Source: Euglena gracilis
Taxonomy: Eukaryota; Euglenida; Euglenophyceae; Euglenales
Assembly: GCA_039621445.1 (NCBI GenBank)
Contig: CP154957.1
Span: 18,953,237 to 19,017,236, forward strand
DNA length: 64,000 nt
Direction: 5' to 3'
The first letter of the stretch is position 1; every line of letters begins with the position of its first letter. The position numbers and the translations under genes were made by a program. Shown here piece by piece: positions 1 to 11,674 of this stretch. The notes under the pieces are model-generated. The model searched no databases, was not told the origin of the DNA, and worked only from the letters and a program-made list of their open reading frames with translations.

Positions 1-1110
1 AGTTCCGGACAACACAGCAAAGCTCTCTTTTTTTCAAAAGAAATATGGAAATATACTCCAACGCCAGAAGTGGTGCCTTCGGAGCAAGGTTATAATGTGA
101 AGGAGTGATTGTGTGGCACATCTCATTGCAGCACCACACAAGATGAAACAAATGAAAAAGAAATGAAAACAACGAGGCATGTTTCATTTCTCTTAGCGTT
201 GTCTTTCCCTTACCAATCTTTGAATTTCTTTGTGGACGCAGACGTTCTTTCAGAATGGAATTGTCTTTTCCCCGTCCCAGGTTGTGGAGTAATTGGGTAG
301 TGATGCCGGGTGGTTTCAACCTTGTGGTCCGTCCTTGAAGCCCCTCTGGCAGGGCACCTTGTTTGAAAAGCATCTTGGCGTGTGATATTAAACAGGCTCA
401 AAAGCAGACCCCTCACAGGCTCACCCTCTTCCTCCCTCAGTTCAGCTGTTTTTCGTTAACAGTTTACTCACTATTAGTTACACCGCAGTTTGGTTAACGA
501 AATTGCCCACCTCACGGTTTGGAGTTGATTGAAAACCGACAATTAATGGTGAACAAAATAGTTGTGGGGACACACAGACCAGGATGGATGCGACGCGAAG
601 TCTGCTCCTGCTTTGGGTCATGTTCGGACCACAACCCTGTGGCGTGCGTCCAGCCCCATTCCACCGCAATGTGACCAGCTGGCGACCACACATGTACCTG
701 CAGCGTTGCAGGTCACATCCATCTGAAGAGCCATTTCTTGCTTCCTGCACAGAGGTGATCTGCCTCAATTCCATCTTTCAGCTCTCCTGATGACCCAGGG
801 CGTCGGGAGAGCGTCGGACGTCCCAAGTACAAGTTGTACAAGTTTGGGATTGATATCTTTGCTGCTGTTCAGGGAGAGATGACGCCTCTGGCAGAGTATG
901 TTTAATCTGTGAATTTGCATGGCATCCCCAACTATGAAGTTTGATTTATTAGCATTTTCCCCTTGTGAAACCAGCTCCCCTGAAAACGAATTGGGCCGAC
1001 CAGATTTCCCCTCCCCCAAGTTCATTGGAACCCCCTTGTGAAGGCCCAGTTTGTTTTTCTTTTTTGGCCCCCCAGAGGTTTTTCAAGACCGTGGTGTCCA
1101 AGCACCTTCG
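1..1110. other. No recognisable gene
   Basis: Moderately AT-rich sequence with only short chance open frames on both strands. No protein motif, tandem repeat or TIR pair was recognised here. Confidence 0.5.
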
Positions 1111-1208
1111 GCGATGCAGGGCGATGCAGGGCGATGCAGGGCGATGCAGGAATTTTGGAGGCCAAAGGTGGGGTTCCGATGCAGGGCGATGCAGGGCGAT
1201 GCGGCAGG
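1111..1208. repeat. GCGATGCAGG decamer minisatellite
   Basis: Four perfect head-to-tail copies of GCGATGCAGG occupy 1111-1150. After ~27 bases of unrelated sequence, about three more copies follow to 1208. The same decamer recurs at 3996-4025, and related CATCGCCC words occur near 10.1, 10.2, 10.7 and 11.27 kb. Open frames reading through it (repeated CRAMQGDAG) are products of the repeat, not genes. Confidence 0.9.
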
Positions 1209-1224
1209 GGGGTGGAAAATATGC

Positions 1225-1372
1225 ACCGTGCAGTTTTTGCAGTTTTTTGCAGTTTTCATGTTTTGGGGTTTTTGCAATTTTTTGCAGTTTTTTTACAGTT
1301 TTTTTTTGCAGATTTTTTTCTGAAAAAAACTGCACACGTGCAGTTTTTTGCAGTTTTTTTTTTGATCCAGTT
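1225..1372. repeat. TGCAGTTTTTT degenerate tandem array
   Basis: About ten copies of TGCAG followed by 5-9 T, with some units lacking the G. A matching array lies at 2829-2895. Both arrays are close to decamer sequence and to a GGGGGTGGA-type word, so the pair looks like two copies of one composite repeat. Confidence 0.85.
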
Positions 1373-1998
1373 TTGAAGAAACCTGAGATGTTTATTTTGT
1401 TGTTTTGTTGACAAGTCCACAATTAAACCCCACCCACTGATAGACCCCCCGTGGTTTATAGGATCCGTCCCCTTCCTCGGCGGACGTGGGCGTCCTGTCC
1501 GATGGCAGCGATGATGAGCTGGTGGATGGGGTGTCAAAGACTGAGGAGAGAGGGTGACAAAATTGCGCCTCATCCAAAAGACATCTCAATTTGCTGGACA
1601 GCACGCTCTGCCGTCGTCATTCGAGGTGCATGAGTGGGTGGACCGATGGATGAATGCAGGTTCCTACAGAATCTTGTATGTAGGGACCTGCCAGAGACAG
1701 CACAGAGTTTCAGCGGCAGCCGGAAGCCAGAGAAGCCAGAGACACGGAGTGGATGTTGAGGAATTGGGTGCCCGCCTGGAGGGCCGTGCCGAACCAGGGA
1801 CGGATGCCAGTTTTGCGTGGCTATTTGTGGCCACCGATGAGGGTAGTCACATTAAGCTACGTGAGGTGAAGGGCTTGTGTATGATCCGTTTGCGCCGTTG
1901 TTGCGGCTGCCTGTTCCCAAACCACTTGCCCCTGCTGCCTTTGAGGCACGGGCCCCTCCTCAAAAGAGGAAGCTGACCCAGTCCTCTTTTACGAGACT

Positions 1999-2124
1999 AT
2001 GGAAGAAGCAACAGAACGCTCGGCCGAGCATTGCTTTTCCATCTTCAAGAATGCCACAAAACAAGAAATCATTGCACGTTTCCAAGAGCTGTGTAATACG
2101 GACAGGCTGCCTTGGGGAGAATGA
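1999..2124 (+). other. Possible short exon or ORF, unknown
   Basis: An ATG-started open frame of 41 codons with an ordinary-looking amphipathic, acidic/basic composition (for example KQEIIARFQELCNTDRLPW near its end). It stays open upstream to ~1950. I recognise no family. The rest of 1373-2828 holds nothing else I can support. Chance is a real alternative. Confidence 0.15.
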
Positions 2125-2828
2125 AGAACAATGTGAGTTTAATCATACCGCACGGTGGCCAACGCCAATGCGCACATATTAGGGGTGACCGGTTAGCAAC
2201 AATCAACACCCCATCAGCGTGTTTGCGAAGTGGGTGAAGGCTCGTCGCTCTGGGATCTTATTGTGACCAAAAGTATAGTGTTTGCGAAAATGACCACTTT
2301 GTCTCCGGATTGGAAAGTCGCTCCTGAACATCAAAAGGCGAATTGATGGGTCGCATTCCGCATTCCGCAAGTTTTCAACACACCGGATTGCGTCGTACCT
2401 CCCCCCCCCATGCCTAATGAGTGCGTTCAGTTTCCATTTTCGGTGATGTTTTTTTTTTGCTTTTTTCCTAGGCGAATGATCGTTGGCAAGCATGTGAGGC
2501 GGCCAAGGGTTTTTTGTGTATGGATATATGTGCATTTTTTCCATATTTAGAAAGGAAATTGTTTGTCATTTTTGTGGGCATGGTCGGTACAAGTTTTGGC
2601 GCAGGAAAAGTGGTGTGGCCCGGCATCCAAACACATGACTTGCATTTTCAATGCATGAAAAGCCATGTGCAGTGTTCCTTGTTTGATTGCTTCCATTTTT
2701 GTCGTCATAAGCTCCAAAGCTACGCAAAAAAAAGTTAGGTGAATTGGGGTGTGCTCATGTGGTCGCAATTTACGTTGTTTTGCATATGCACATCATTTTA
2801 GCTTGTTTATTGCTAATTTTTGTTGAAG

Positions 2829-2895
2829 TGCAGTTTTTTGCAGTTTTTTGCAGTTTTTTGCAGTTTTTTTGCAGTTTTTTGCAGTGCAGTTTTTG
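2829..2895. repeat. GCAGTTTTTT tandem array, second copy
   Basis: Five to six near-perfect 10-11 base units of GCAG plus a T run. It is followed by a short word (CCACCCCCCTGGCGATGCGG) that matches, in reverse orientation, the sequence between the decamer and T-run arrays at ~1.2 kb. Confidence 0.85.
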
Positions 2896-3576
2896 ACCGG
2901 CCCGTGTGCAGTTTCTCCACCCCCCTGGCGATGCGGGGATTTTTTAGGATTTTGGATGGCTGAAGTGGGGATTTTGGCCAAATTGGACGTTGGAAGGGAA
3001 TATTGATTTGCATTTCATTTGTCATTTCCTTAGCAAATATGTCAATATCTCATGCATCTGTCCGCTCTGTGGCGGAATGGGTTACTTGGGCCCATACTGT
3101 ATACATGTAGTATACACGGGCGACCGTAATTGCGATTGCAGGCATGTGCATGATCATGTGCATCCGTGGATGCTTGTAGGGCATGCGCATCCGAGGATGC
3201 TTGTAAGGGTGCACATACTGCGCCTTCGCATTGTGTGGCATCCAATGGCGCGTGAATTTGATCCACAAAGTCGCGGTTTGGATACCGTGCATCCGAAGAT
3301 GCTCCATTTGGTGTGCGAACAGCTGGAAGTAGCATTTTGACCACCGAAAACTGCGTTTTCATGGACAAAATGCGGGGGGGTTGCACGATTTTGCATTAAT
3401 TTCATCCAGATTTAATGCAAAATCTTGGACATTTTGTTCCAATGAGCCAACCATTTGGAAAAGGTCTGAGAACATGGACGGTGCCGACACTGCTGGAGAA
3501 GATGCAGATCTGAACATTGGGCAACTGTTGTACTGGTTCGCTGCTGCTGCACCAAGCCGTGGGTCGCATATGACGG

Positions 3577-3846
3577 ATGCAGTTGACGGAGACGACCATC
3601 AGGGTGCCGCTGGATGTGGCACAGACCGACATGCGGTCCCTGCTGTGGCGTCCTCTGTCGCTGACCGAGCAGGTGGTGTCAGCTAACCTGGACCTGCTGT
3701 TGGTGCTGCAGACGGCCAAGTGCTTGTAGCATCTGACTCGGCAGCAGACGCCGCCATTGGTGGATGAGAACATCCACTACCGGTGCCTGCGGCTGCTGTA
3801 TTGTGCTTCGGCGTCGCGGTACTACATGTCCCGCTACCTGGCTGAG
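3577..3846 (+). pseudogene. High-GC3 exon-like stretch with one in-frame TAG
   Basis: From ATG at 3577 one frame runs 90 codons. Nearly every codon ends in G or C, with many CTG, GTG and CGG codons, in sharp contrast to the flanking sequence. One TAG (3726-3728) interrupts it where a CAG would fit. The C-terminal part reads VDENIHYRCLRLLYC and then SRYYMSRYLAEV. The start may instead be a 3' splice site, since CAG precedes 3583. Family not recognised. It could be an exon with one mutation, or a relic of a captured gene. Confidence 0.35.
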
Positions 3847-3995
3847 GTTGTTGTCATCTTTGATGTTTGCGTGTTGCACAAATGGAATGAAACAATTGTT
3901 CTCACACTAAAAGCATTTCGTGATTTTAGTGTTCATGTGACTCCCCAATGGACAACTTTGGTCTTCGGTTATAGGGCACCATTGGATGGCTCTGG

Positions 3996-4025
3996 GGCGA
4001 TGCAGGGCGATGCAGGGCGATGCGG
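3996..4025. repeat. GCGATGCAGG decamer, dispersed copy
   Basis: Three head-to-tail units (the last as GCGATGCGGG) of the same decamer as at 1111-1208. Confidence 0.85.
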
Positions 4026-4029
4026 GGCC

Positions 4030-5480
4030 CAAAGGGGTGGGTGACCGAAGGTGCTTGGTGGTGTCCCTCACCTCTGCAGCTGCAATAACACCCCCCCCCG
4101 TCGTCACGTTTTGTTTTGTGTTTTCACCAATTGCAATCGCTTTGTGGTTGCAATCTGCCTCTTCACTCCTCCCACCGAGATCGCCTCCCTCTTGGAGCCA
4201 GGGCAGTGTGTTTTTTTTGACAAATTTCATTGAATGCCGGTGACGTGCTGTGTGGGGGGTCATGCAATGGTCTTGATGTTTTAACTGGAACACGTGGTTT
4301 GGATATTCGAAAATGCTGTGTTGAGAATGTTAGAGAATAATAGATGACAAACAGATGACTGCAAACTCACAAAGCTTTTCAACTGTTGTTATTTAAATGA
4401 TTTTCGCTTCATTTTATGTTATATTTGTTACCGTATGTTGCAAATCTGCCTCTGAAATTCAGAACATGCTCCCTTCAGAATGCTTTGCAATTTGCCAGTT
4501 GTGAATATTATTTTAAAGTGATGTCTTCAACATGCCAGAACTGCTGGGGGCTAAGATTAGGGTGGGTAAAAGTCGCAGGCACCCCACACCCATCTGGGCG
4601 TCCCTCATCCCCCCCCCTTATTCAGACCATCCCCCCCCCCGCACTCCCCCTTTCTCCCAGACCTGAAAGGACGATTTGGTCGTGTTTCACATGCAACTGT
4701 TTGCAGCCTGGGGGGATTTTAAAGAATCCAGAATCCAAGGGGCACACCGGCCTCGCTGTGGTCTTGCGCGAGTGTTCCTTTTGATCGAGCGCTGAACTCC
4801 ACCTGCGAATGGTGCGGTGTGCCTCCCTCGCCGTCCCAGGTTCAAAGCACCACCGAGGAGGAGGATGGTTGGCTGAGTGCCAAGCTCTTCCCGTGGACGG
4901 CCAATTGTCTTCCGATGTGTTCTGGGGGCTTTAAGTTCATTCCAATGTTCACCAGAGCTTTCTCCCGGGTTTGGGTAAGTCACATGGAACAAGAATTTTT
5001 TTTTAAAGTGGTTCCCCAGAAGGGAATGGGGATGGGGTCCAAGCTCAGCCTCTATTATCTGTTAATACCTGCTTTGCAAAAAAAAATTGAGCAAATAATT
5101 GACCACAAAAGCTTGCCTGCGATGCATTCCGGGGGGGGGGGTGGATGCCAACCCTCTTCGTCGTTTGCATTTTTCTATGTGTTGAACCTGGTGGCTCCCC
5201 CAATGTCCCCCGTGTGATTTGGGCTCTCGTTCTGATGACGCCCATGCTTTGTGTGCTGTCCATCGATGCCGAACGCATTATACCTGAAACATGCAACTTT
5301 TATATCCTCCCCTCTCATGCTCTCCATTTTCTTTTTCCTCTTCGTTGAAGAGGTTCTTCGCTAGTGATAATTTCTCAGCTGTCATTTTTCAGGAGTGCAT
5401 CTGCACTTCATGAAGGCGTTTTTTTTTGGATTAAATGATGGATCATTTCTGTTGCCATTGGAGAACACAATTTAACAAGT
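4030..5480. other. No recognisable gene; C-tract-rich
   Basis: Several C runs of 8-10 bases at 4090, 4610 and 4630 and a G run at ~5131. Open frames are short and overlap on both strands. Nothing recognised. Confidence 0.5.
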
Positions 5481-5489
5481 TTGGAATAT

Positions 5490-5765
5490 GTGTGTGTATG
5501 TATGGATGGATGGATGGATGCATGCATGCATGATGTATGTATGTATGCATGCATGCATGTATGCATCCATGCATACATACATGCATGCATGCATGCACGC
5601 ATGTATGTATGTACGTATGTATGCATGCATATATGTATGTACGTACGTACGTATGTATGTATGTACGTACGTATGTATGTATGTATGTATGTATGTATGT
5701 ATGTATGTATGTACGTACGTACGTACGTATGTATGTACTATGTATGCATGTATGTGTACATATAT
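5490..5765. repeat. ATGT/ACGT/ATGC tetranucleotide microsatellite
   Basis: About 275 bases made of interspersed GGAT, GCAT, GTAT and GTAC tetramers. All frames on both strands stay open and encode Met/Tyr/Cys/Val/His repeats, so the apparent proteins here are artefacts of the microsatellite. Confidence 0.97.
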
Positions 5766-5777
5766 GTGGCATCATAA

Positions 5778-6104
5778 GCCCCCCCCCAAATATAAAGCCC
5801 CCCAAATATAAAGCCCCCCCCCCCCGACGTGGAGCCAGACGCTGGTGTCAGTCAGGAAAAAGTTGGGAAATTTTGGGTGGATACAATATTTTTCACCAGA
5901 GATGCTCTGTTTTGGATAAGAATTGCACATTTCTGCAAAAAAATCGGAGGTACACAGCGAAAATTTGGCATAAAAATGGTATTTGGCCACAATTGAAGGC
6001 CGCCGAAGGTCACAGAGGCCACCCCGAAAAAAGTTTGATTTCCCCCCAAATATAAAGCCCCCTCCCTCTATAAAGCTGGGGGGCTTTATATTTGGGGGGG
6101 GTTG
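5778..6104. mobile_element. MITE-like element with CCCCCAAATATAAAGCC ends
   Basis: The left end has two tandem copies of CCCCCCAAATATAAAGCC. The right end (6076-6104) carries the inverted form GGCTTTATATTTGGGGGG, and a further direct copy lies at ~6048. The ~325-bp body has no transposase-like frame. Superfamily is undetermined because no clear target duplication is seen among the G/C runs. Confidence 0.55.
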
Positions 6105-6550
6105 CAATTAAAATACCAATCGTACAACTAAAGGCCTCGGCCTTTAGTTGAAGGCAGGGGGTGTGGTGGGACCCGGGTCTGGCATTTCGATTTTTTTCGG
6201 TCCCACGTCGCTGGGGAACCGCACAGTTTCCGGGCCGCCGGCGGCGGATTTGGGGAGGTTTGGCCCTTAATTTTAGGGATAGGGTTGGGGGACCGTTGCT
6301 CCGAAAATTGACCCTTTTTGGGGACCAAGTTAGGCCGGAAGTCAGGTCCCGTTTCCGGAAGATTTTGAAAACCACGTTCTGCCTCAACGGCTTAAATTCT
6401 TCCTAGCTTCCCAAAAATGGGAGCCCCACAGCCCGCTGGTGGTAACCCTAACCCTACACCCATCAACAACCCCAACTTATTTTGAAGGTCGGACCTGGGT
6501 CCCACCATACGACCCCCCCCCCCGCCTTCCCCGGGGCCTGTAGATGTGGG

Positions 6551-7011
6551 CAGGGATTTCTTGAGCCGGACAGGAACCCATCCCTGGGGGGGGGGGGGTC
6601 CAGCCAGCCAGCAGCTCAAATCCAGCCAGCAGCCCAAATCAGGGCTGGAAGCCCCCATGGGGGGCTTCCAGCCCCACATGGAAGTGAAATAATAAAGTTG
6701 GGTCCAGCCCGGTCGGAGGCCAGGCCAGCCAGCCGAAGGCCGGGCCAGCCAACTGGGCTGCCCAGCTCACCTATCCCTGTATTTTTTCTCATCACAGCTT
6801 CCTTGCCCGCAATGTCTAGCACATACACTAGCTCCATCCATCAAACTGTCGAGAAGGTAAGCTGTTGAGAATGTCAAGAAAATTTTGTTTTTTCATCGAC
6901 CCAGCCCACCCCAGCCCCAGACCCCCTATCCCCCGGGGGGGGGGGGGTCCAGCCAGCAGCCTTTTTTCCAACCGGAGGCTGAACCCCCGGGAATCCTTAA
7001 GAAATCCCCTG
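6551..7011. mobile_element. hAT-type MITE, diverged copy
   Basis: The left end CAGGGATTTCTT and right end AAGAAATCCCCTG form a TIR. The body closely follows the intact copy at 10205-10697 in order: CCATCCC plus G run, GTCCAGCCAGCCAGCAGCTC, the TGGGCTGCCCAGCTCACC block, a CATCGACCCAGCCC block, then a second GTCCAGCCAGCAGC. Flanking words ATGTGGGC (left) and TTGTGGGC (right) match at 7 of 8 positions if a base was lost at the left tip. No coding capacity. Confidence 0.65.
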
Positions 7012-7059
7012 TTGTGGGCTGCCATATGATCATGTATTTATTTTTTGCATGCATTACAA

Positions 7060-7095
7060 CATGTGTGTGTCTGTGTGTGTGTGTGTGTGTGTGTA
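7060..7095. repeat. (TG)n microsatellite
   Basis: About 17 TG dinucleotides with one C interruption. Confidence 0.95.
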
Positions 7096-8039
7096 TTGCA
7101 CATTCGGAAGGAATGATCTGCTGCCCACCTGAATTTTTTACCAAGATGCAAGTACAGAGTTTGACCTCTTTCTGTTTGGAGAACGAACACATTGCGATAT
7201 TCCGTCTGGAGCCTCGACGTGTGTCTTTTTTGTTTTTTGTGCTGCATCTGTGTTAGGTTTTCCACTGCCTTGACTTTTGCCGGCACATCCCCCTGAGGTG
7301 GAGAACTGGCAATTCTGGTTCATCCTCCTCCCGGCGGGGGGGGGGGGATGACGGGGGTGCAAACACATTTTTTTTGCATTTTTTCTGGCGTTTTTTGGAG
7401 TTTCTTGATCTTTTTTTTTTCATTTTTATTCAACAGAATGCTTATTTTTACGCAAAATTGAAAATTCGCCTCGGCGGAACCCAAAACTTTTTCAAGTACT
7501 CTCCAGCAGAAAATGTACATCCCGGGGGAGCTCCTAAAGGATTTTGCAGGAAACTTGCGGTTTTTTTTTCTGTGTTCTTCTTGCTTTTTTTTTGTGTCGG
7601 GTGTTTGGGATTCCATGTTGTTTTTCCCCTTCTGGTTATTACCCAATTCCACTTTAAAATACGGATTTTTCATTGGACCTCTCTGGGACGGGAGGGAAAT
7701 CTATCCACCTGGGCGGGCAGCCAGGACGCTTCGAGGTCCTCCTCTTGTTGGTGGACCCAGCACGACATGGTTCGATGCAGACTCCGAGCACCTGCAGAGT
7801 TCAAACGTTCAAAGAGATTGCTTTGCTCTCTGAAGCAAGACCACAGCCATTGGGCCCAGGGGTTTTTCCAAAGAACCAGGGAGGAGGCAATAATGGCGTA
7901 ATATGGCGTTTTTGAGGGCCTTGGAGTCGTCCGCCTGAAAAACGCTGGTTGAAAAGTCCCACTCGGAATTCAGCTTCCAGCCACGTGACCTGGGGCAGCT
8001 GGCTCCCCCTCACCCCGGACCCAGGGATGGATGGGAAGC

Positions 8040-9180
8040 CCTTCGGTATTGAGGTAGGTGGTAGGGGGGGTCCTGACCACCCCCCCCCCCTAGGGGGGTA
8101 AGGTGGTAGGGGGGGTCGCTGAGCTCTTATCCCTTTATGGGTAAGAGCGAAGCTTACCCCTGGGGAAAACCCCCCCCGAACCCCCCCCCCCCCTCGGGGC
8201 CACCTCGGGAACCGGCGGATTATCACCATGATCCCGGCCCCGTTCCCGAAAATTTTTTTTTCAGTCGCAAGCGACTGGATTCCTAGTTTCCGAATCACCT
8301 GGGTTTGACCCCCAACTCCCCGCCAGGCCCGAGTTATTCACGCGCGAAGGGGTCCAAACTGGGTAGGATTGGCCCGCCCCCCCCCCCCTGGATAAGCCCT
8401 TTGGACTCTGCCATTTCGGCCAAAAAAAAATGTCAATTTTCAAAATATCTCCAAAATGAAGCAAAATCAAAGGAAATGTCCGGAGACCTAATTTGAAGCC
8501 CTTGGAACGCCCCATCTACGGGTATTTTGATTTCCCCGCAACTCCCCGTCTAGCCCGAGATACGGCCGTTTTCGGCGCAGCTGGCCGTTTTGTGCACTTT
8601 TCCCTCTGTTCGACTTAGCGTTTTCGGGGGGTGGGGGGGTCAAAAATCGATGTTTTCACAATTTCTCGAATATGATGCAAAATCAAAGGAAAGTCTGGAG
8701 ACCTAAATTGAAGCCCTTGGAACGCTCTATCTACTGGGATTTTGGTTTCCCCGCGGCTCACCGCCTAGCCCGAGATATGGCCGTTTTTCGGACGATTCAG
8801 GCCATTTTGTACACTTTCCCCTCTGTTCGACCTAGCCATTTTCGGCCAAAAAGTCAAAAAAAATCGAAAAAAATTTTTTGCCCGAAACGATGTTTTTTGG
8901 CCTCCCGGACCCATAAAAACTGTTTTTGGGCCGAAAATGAGCGTTTTTCGACCCGCCAGCGCCCCGTTTTGGGCCGCCAACCCATTGACTTTGGGTCAAA
9001 ACCGGGTCAAAAAAGTCGAAAAAAATCGAAAAAAAATTTGCCCGAAAACGATGGTTTTGGGCCTCCCGGACCCGGAAAACCCGTTTTTGAGCCAAAAATG
9101 AGCGATTTTTTGACCCCTAGGCCTCCCGTTTCAGGCACAAAACCCTTGCATTTCAGTCCAAAGAGCTCCACGGAGTGGCT
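8040..9180. repeat. Dispersed repeat with ~215-bp internal module
   Basis: Begins with C/G tracts and a hairpin (GAGCTCTTATC ... GTAAGAGCGAAGC at ~8112-8155). A module then repeats whose anchor CTTGGAACGC lies at 8501 and 8716. Each module carries ATTTTGATTTCCCCGC-like and AGCCCGAGATA words. A second copy of the whole arrangement is at 22063-22750. The ~176-codon frame over 8672-9202 has repeating Lys/Pro/Phe composition and is judged a product of the repeat. Confidence 0.6.
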
Positions 9181-9199
9181 GATATATATGGGGGGTCAA

Positions 9200-10196
9200 T
9201 GAAGGGGTGGGGGCGCGCTTATTAAGAGCTCAGCACTATTCAAAACCTGGTCCGGACCCCCCCTCTAGATGTTGGGAGGGGGGGGGGGTCCGGACCCCCC
9301 ACCCCCCTCCTTGACAGGTGCCAAAAATAGCAGAAAATTTACTTCTGGCGCTGCGCGCCGGAAAATGAGCAAAAACACCCCTTTTGCTGACTTTTGGACA
9401 TATTGCCCTTTTTTTTGATGTGTTGGTGTTTTCCCCCAAGAAAGTGTTCAAAAAAATTCAAAAAATGAGCATTTTTGGATCGATTTTCAAAGAAAAATCA
9501 GCGATATTTGACCGATTTCGACCCGATTTCCAGCCTTTTGCCCGTCCATGAAATCGAAAATTTTTCGGCCCCCCCCCTCAGCTTTGAGGTAGGGGAGGGG
9601 GGTCCGACCCACCCCCCCCCCTCCGTGTCGGGAGGGGGGTCCGACCCACCCCCCCCCCTCAAGGCTTCCCATCCAACCCTGCCCGGACCTCACTGGGGTC
9701 CCAGCTAGCACAGCTAGCATTTTCCCCACCCAGCACCTTCTTCAGCCCGCCAGCTAGTCCCCTCACCTTTTTTGATGAAAAAGTTTGTTGCTTCGCACCA
9801 AAAAAAACAGACTTTTGGCTCAGCCTGAATGGTGTGCTGGCCCGAACTTTATTTCAGGGACCCTGGGGGTATGATATATTCATGTGAAAATGCGTCATTC
9901 ATGTTCATTTGAGTTAATTTGTGAGCATTTTTTTTGCAAATTATTGATTTTTAAGCAAAAATGTACTTTTGACGGTGTTTTGCATTTTCTGGGTGGTGAT
10001 TTGATTTGATTCTCTGTATTGAGAGTTCGGCGGGACACCTGCTCTAAGTTGCATAGTCCTGAATTTCATCTCCGGCTCCCATGGCGCCTCCAAGGGCCTC
10101 TGATGGTGCTGGGCGATGCTGGGTGATGCTATGCTCATGAATCCCAAATATTGGTTTAATTTTTCAAAGTATGCAAAAATGTCAGCATCGCTAAGC
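9200..10196. other. No gene; G/C-tract hairpins
   Basis: Contains paired C8-12/G8-12 tracts at 9255-9310 and 9565-9662. The second set repeats a GGTCCGACCCACCCC unit twice. A GGCGCTGCGCGCCGGAAAAT hairpin core lies at ~9345-9365. No supported coding sequence. Confidence 0.5.
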
Positions 10197-10204
10197 ATCG
10201 CCCA

Positions 10205-10560
10205 CAGGGGTTTTCTCAAGCCGGAGGGGAACCCATCCCCGGGGGGGGGGGGTCCAGCCAGCCAGCAGCTCAAATCCAGCCAGCAGCTCAAATTCGGGCT
10301 GGGAGCCCCCCCCCCGGGGTCGAGTGAAATATAGTTGGATCCGGCCCGGCCGGAGGCCGCCAGCCGGCCGCAGGCTGGCCAGCCAACTGGGCTGCCCAGC
10401 TCACCTATCCCTGCATTTTTTCCCCTCGTTACAGCTTCCTCGATCACAGCCCCCCAGCCTTGATCCAGATCCATCCATCAAAATGTCGAAAACGGCAAAA
10501 ATGTGTTAGAAAATTTTGAATTTCATCGACCCAGCCCAGCCCAGCCCGCTCCAGCCCCGG

Positions 10561-10591
<31 letters not shown>

Positions 10592-10697
10592 TATCCCTCC
10601 CCGGGGGGGTCCAGCCAGCAGCTCATTTCCAGCCAGCAGCCTTTTTGCCAGCCGGAGGCTGGCCCCCCCCCCCAGGGGGTCCTTAAGAAAACCCCTG
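10205..10697. mobile_element. hAT-superfamily MITE with exact 8-bp TSD
   Basis: The element begins CAGGGGTTTTCTCAAG and ends CTTAAGAAAACCCCTG, a TIR with one mismatch over 16 bases. It is flanked by the exact 8-bp duplication ATCGCCCA at 10197-10204 and 10698-10705. An 8-bp duplication with CAGGG-type ends is the hAT hallmark. The ~493-bp body is CCAGCCAGC-rich with G/C runs and has no transposase, so it depends on an autonomous hAT element elsewhere. It sits in a locus containing the CATCGCCCAGCATCGC word. Confidence 0.85.
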
Positions 10698-11514
10698 ATC
10701 GCCCAGCATCGCTAAAAAATAGCGTCTGCAAAATCGATTTTAAAAAGGATGTGTTGGATGAGAAAATAATGATTATATTTTTGTAAAATTGTCTTCACCC
10801 TGGTCTGTTAGTTGCGGAATGAAACAATACATTGGCTGGCGTTCAAGGGACAGCGCATAATTGTAGTTAGACAAGCTTTCTTTGGCCATACAAGGTTCAA
10901 CTGTCAATGCCCAATCGGGGACCAGACGGCTGGCCCCTTTTTTTCACACTTCAACTCTATTTTGAAGAAAAAAAATATTGTGTTTGAAATAGTCATTCTT
11001 TTGGGCAATCCATCGACGTCCGTCGATCATTTGCACAATCGCACAGATCAATCTTCGCAGTTGCGCAACTGGACCAAGAAATTTCCAAAAAAAATGAAGT
11101 GGGGGGGTGTGTGGTTGAAGAGTAGATCTCACCTGCCCAAATTTGCATGGCTGAACAAATGGCAGTGTATTTAAAAGTCGCAAAACCAGGCACCCAAACC
11201 GGAATGGTATCATTGTGGTGTGGCGTGGTGCCCAAGCACCTCTAGTCAGCCATGCCTTTGGGCCCACCATCGCCCAGCATCGCCTTTGAAGCCCTCGGTG
11301 GTGTACTTCCATACCAGCCCCACTGCATCCACAATGTCACCTGCATCCACTCCATCCATTTTTGCCCTCTTTTTGTCCACTTTTGACCATTTGCCCACTT
11401 TTCCCCACTTTTGGCCACTCTTGGCCGCTTTTATTCACTTTGCCCAAATTCGTCCAGTGTTGGCTGTTTTTAGCCAGCCACAAGCTTCTTCCCCTCTTGG
11501 TCTTCCCTGCTCCA

Positions 11515-11672
11515 GTACTGGAGCGGAATTGATGGAGTTGATGCAGATATTGGAGTCGATGTCGTGGAAGCTGATACTGGAGTTGATGCAGTGGATGCAG
11601 ATGCTGGAGTCAATGTAGTGGATGCAGCTACTGGAATCGATGTAGTGGATGGACTCGACTCGATACAGATAT
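11515..11672. repeat. GGAGT-GATG-AGTGGATG minisatellite, left part
   Basis: Imperfect units of ~24-30 bases (TGCTGGAGTCAATGTAGTGGATG type). The + frame stays open and reads as repeated VDAVDADAGV. The same repeat continues at 12216-12330 and 13039-13120, so two TIR elements appear to split one original array. Confidence 0.7.
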
Positions 11673-11674
11673 TA

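Noticed and set aside
5490-5765. Long open frames on both strands rich in Met/Tyr/Cys or His/Thr
   Set aside because: Produced by the tetranucleotide microsatellite.
6441-6465. Telomere-like CCCTAACCCTA
   Set aside because: Only two units within unique sequence.
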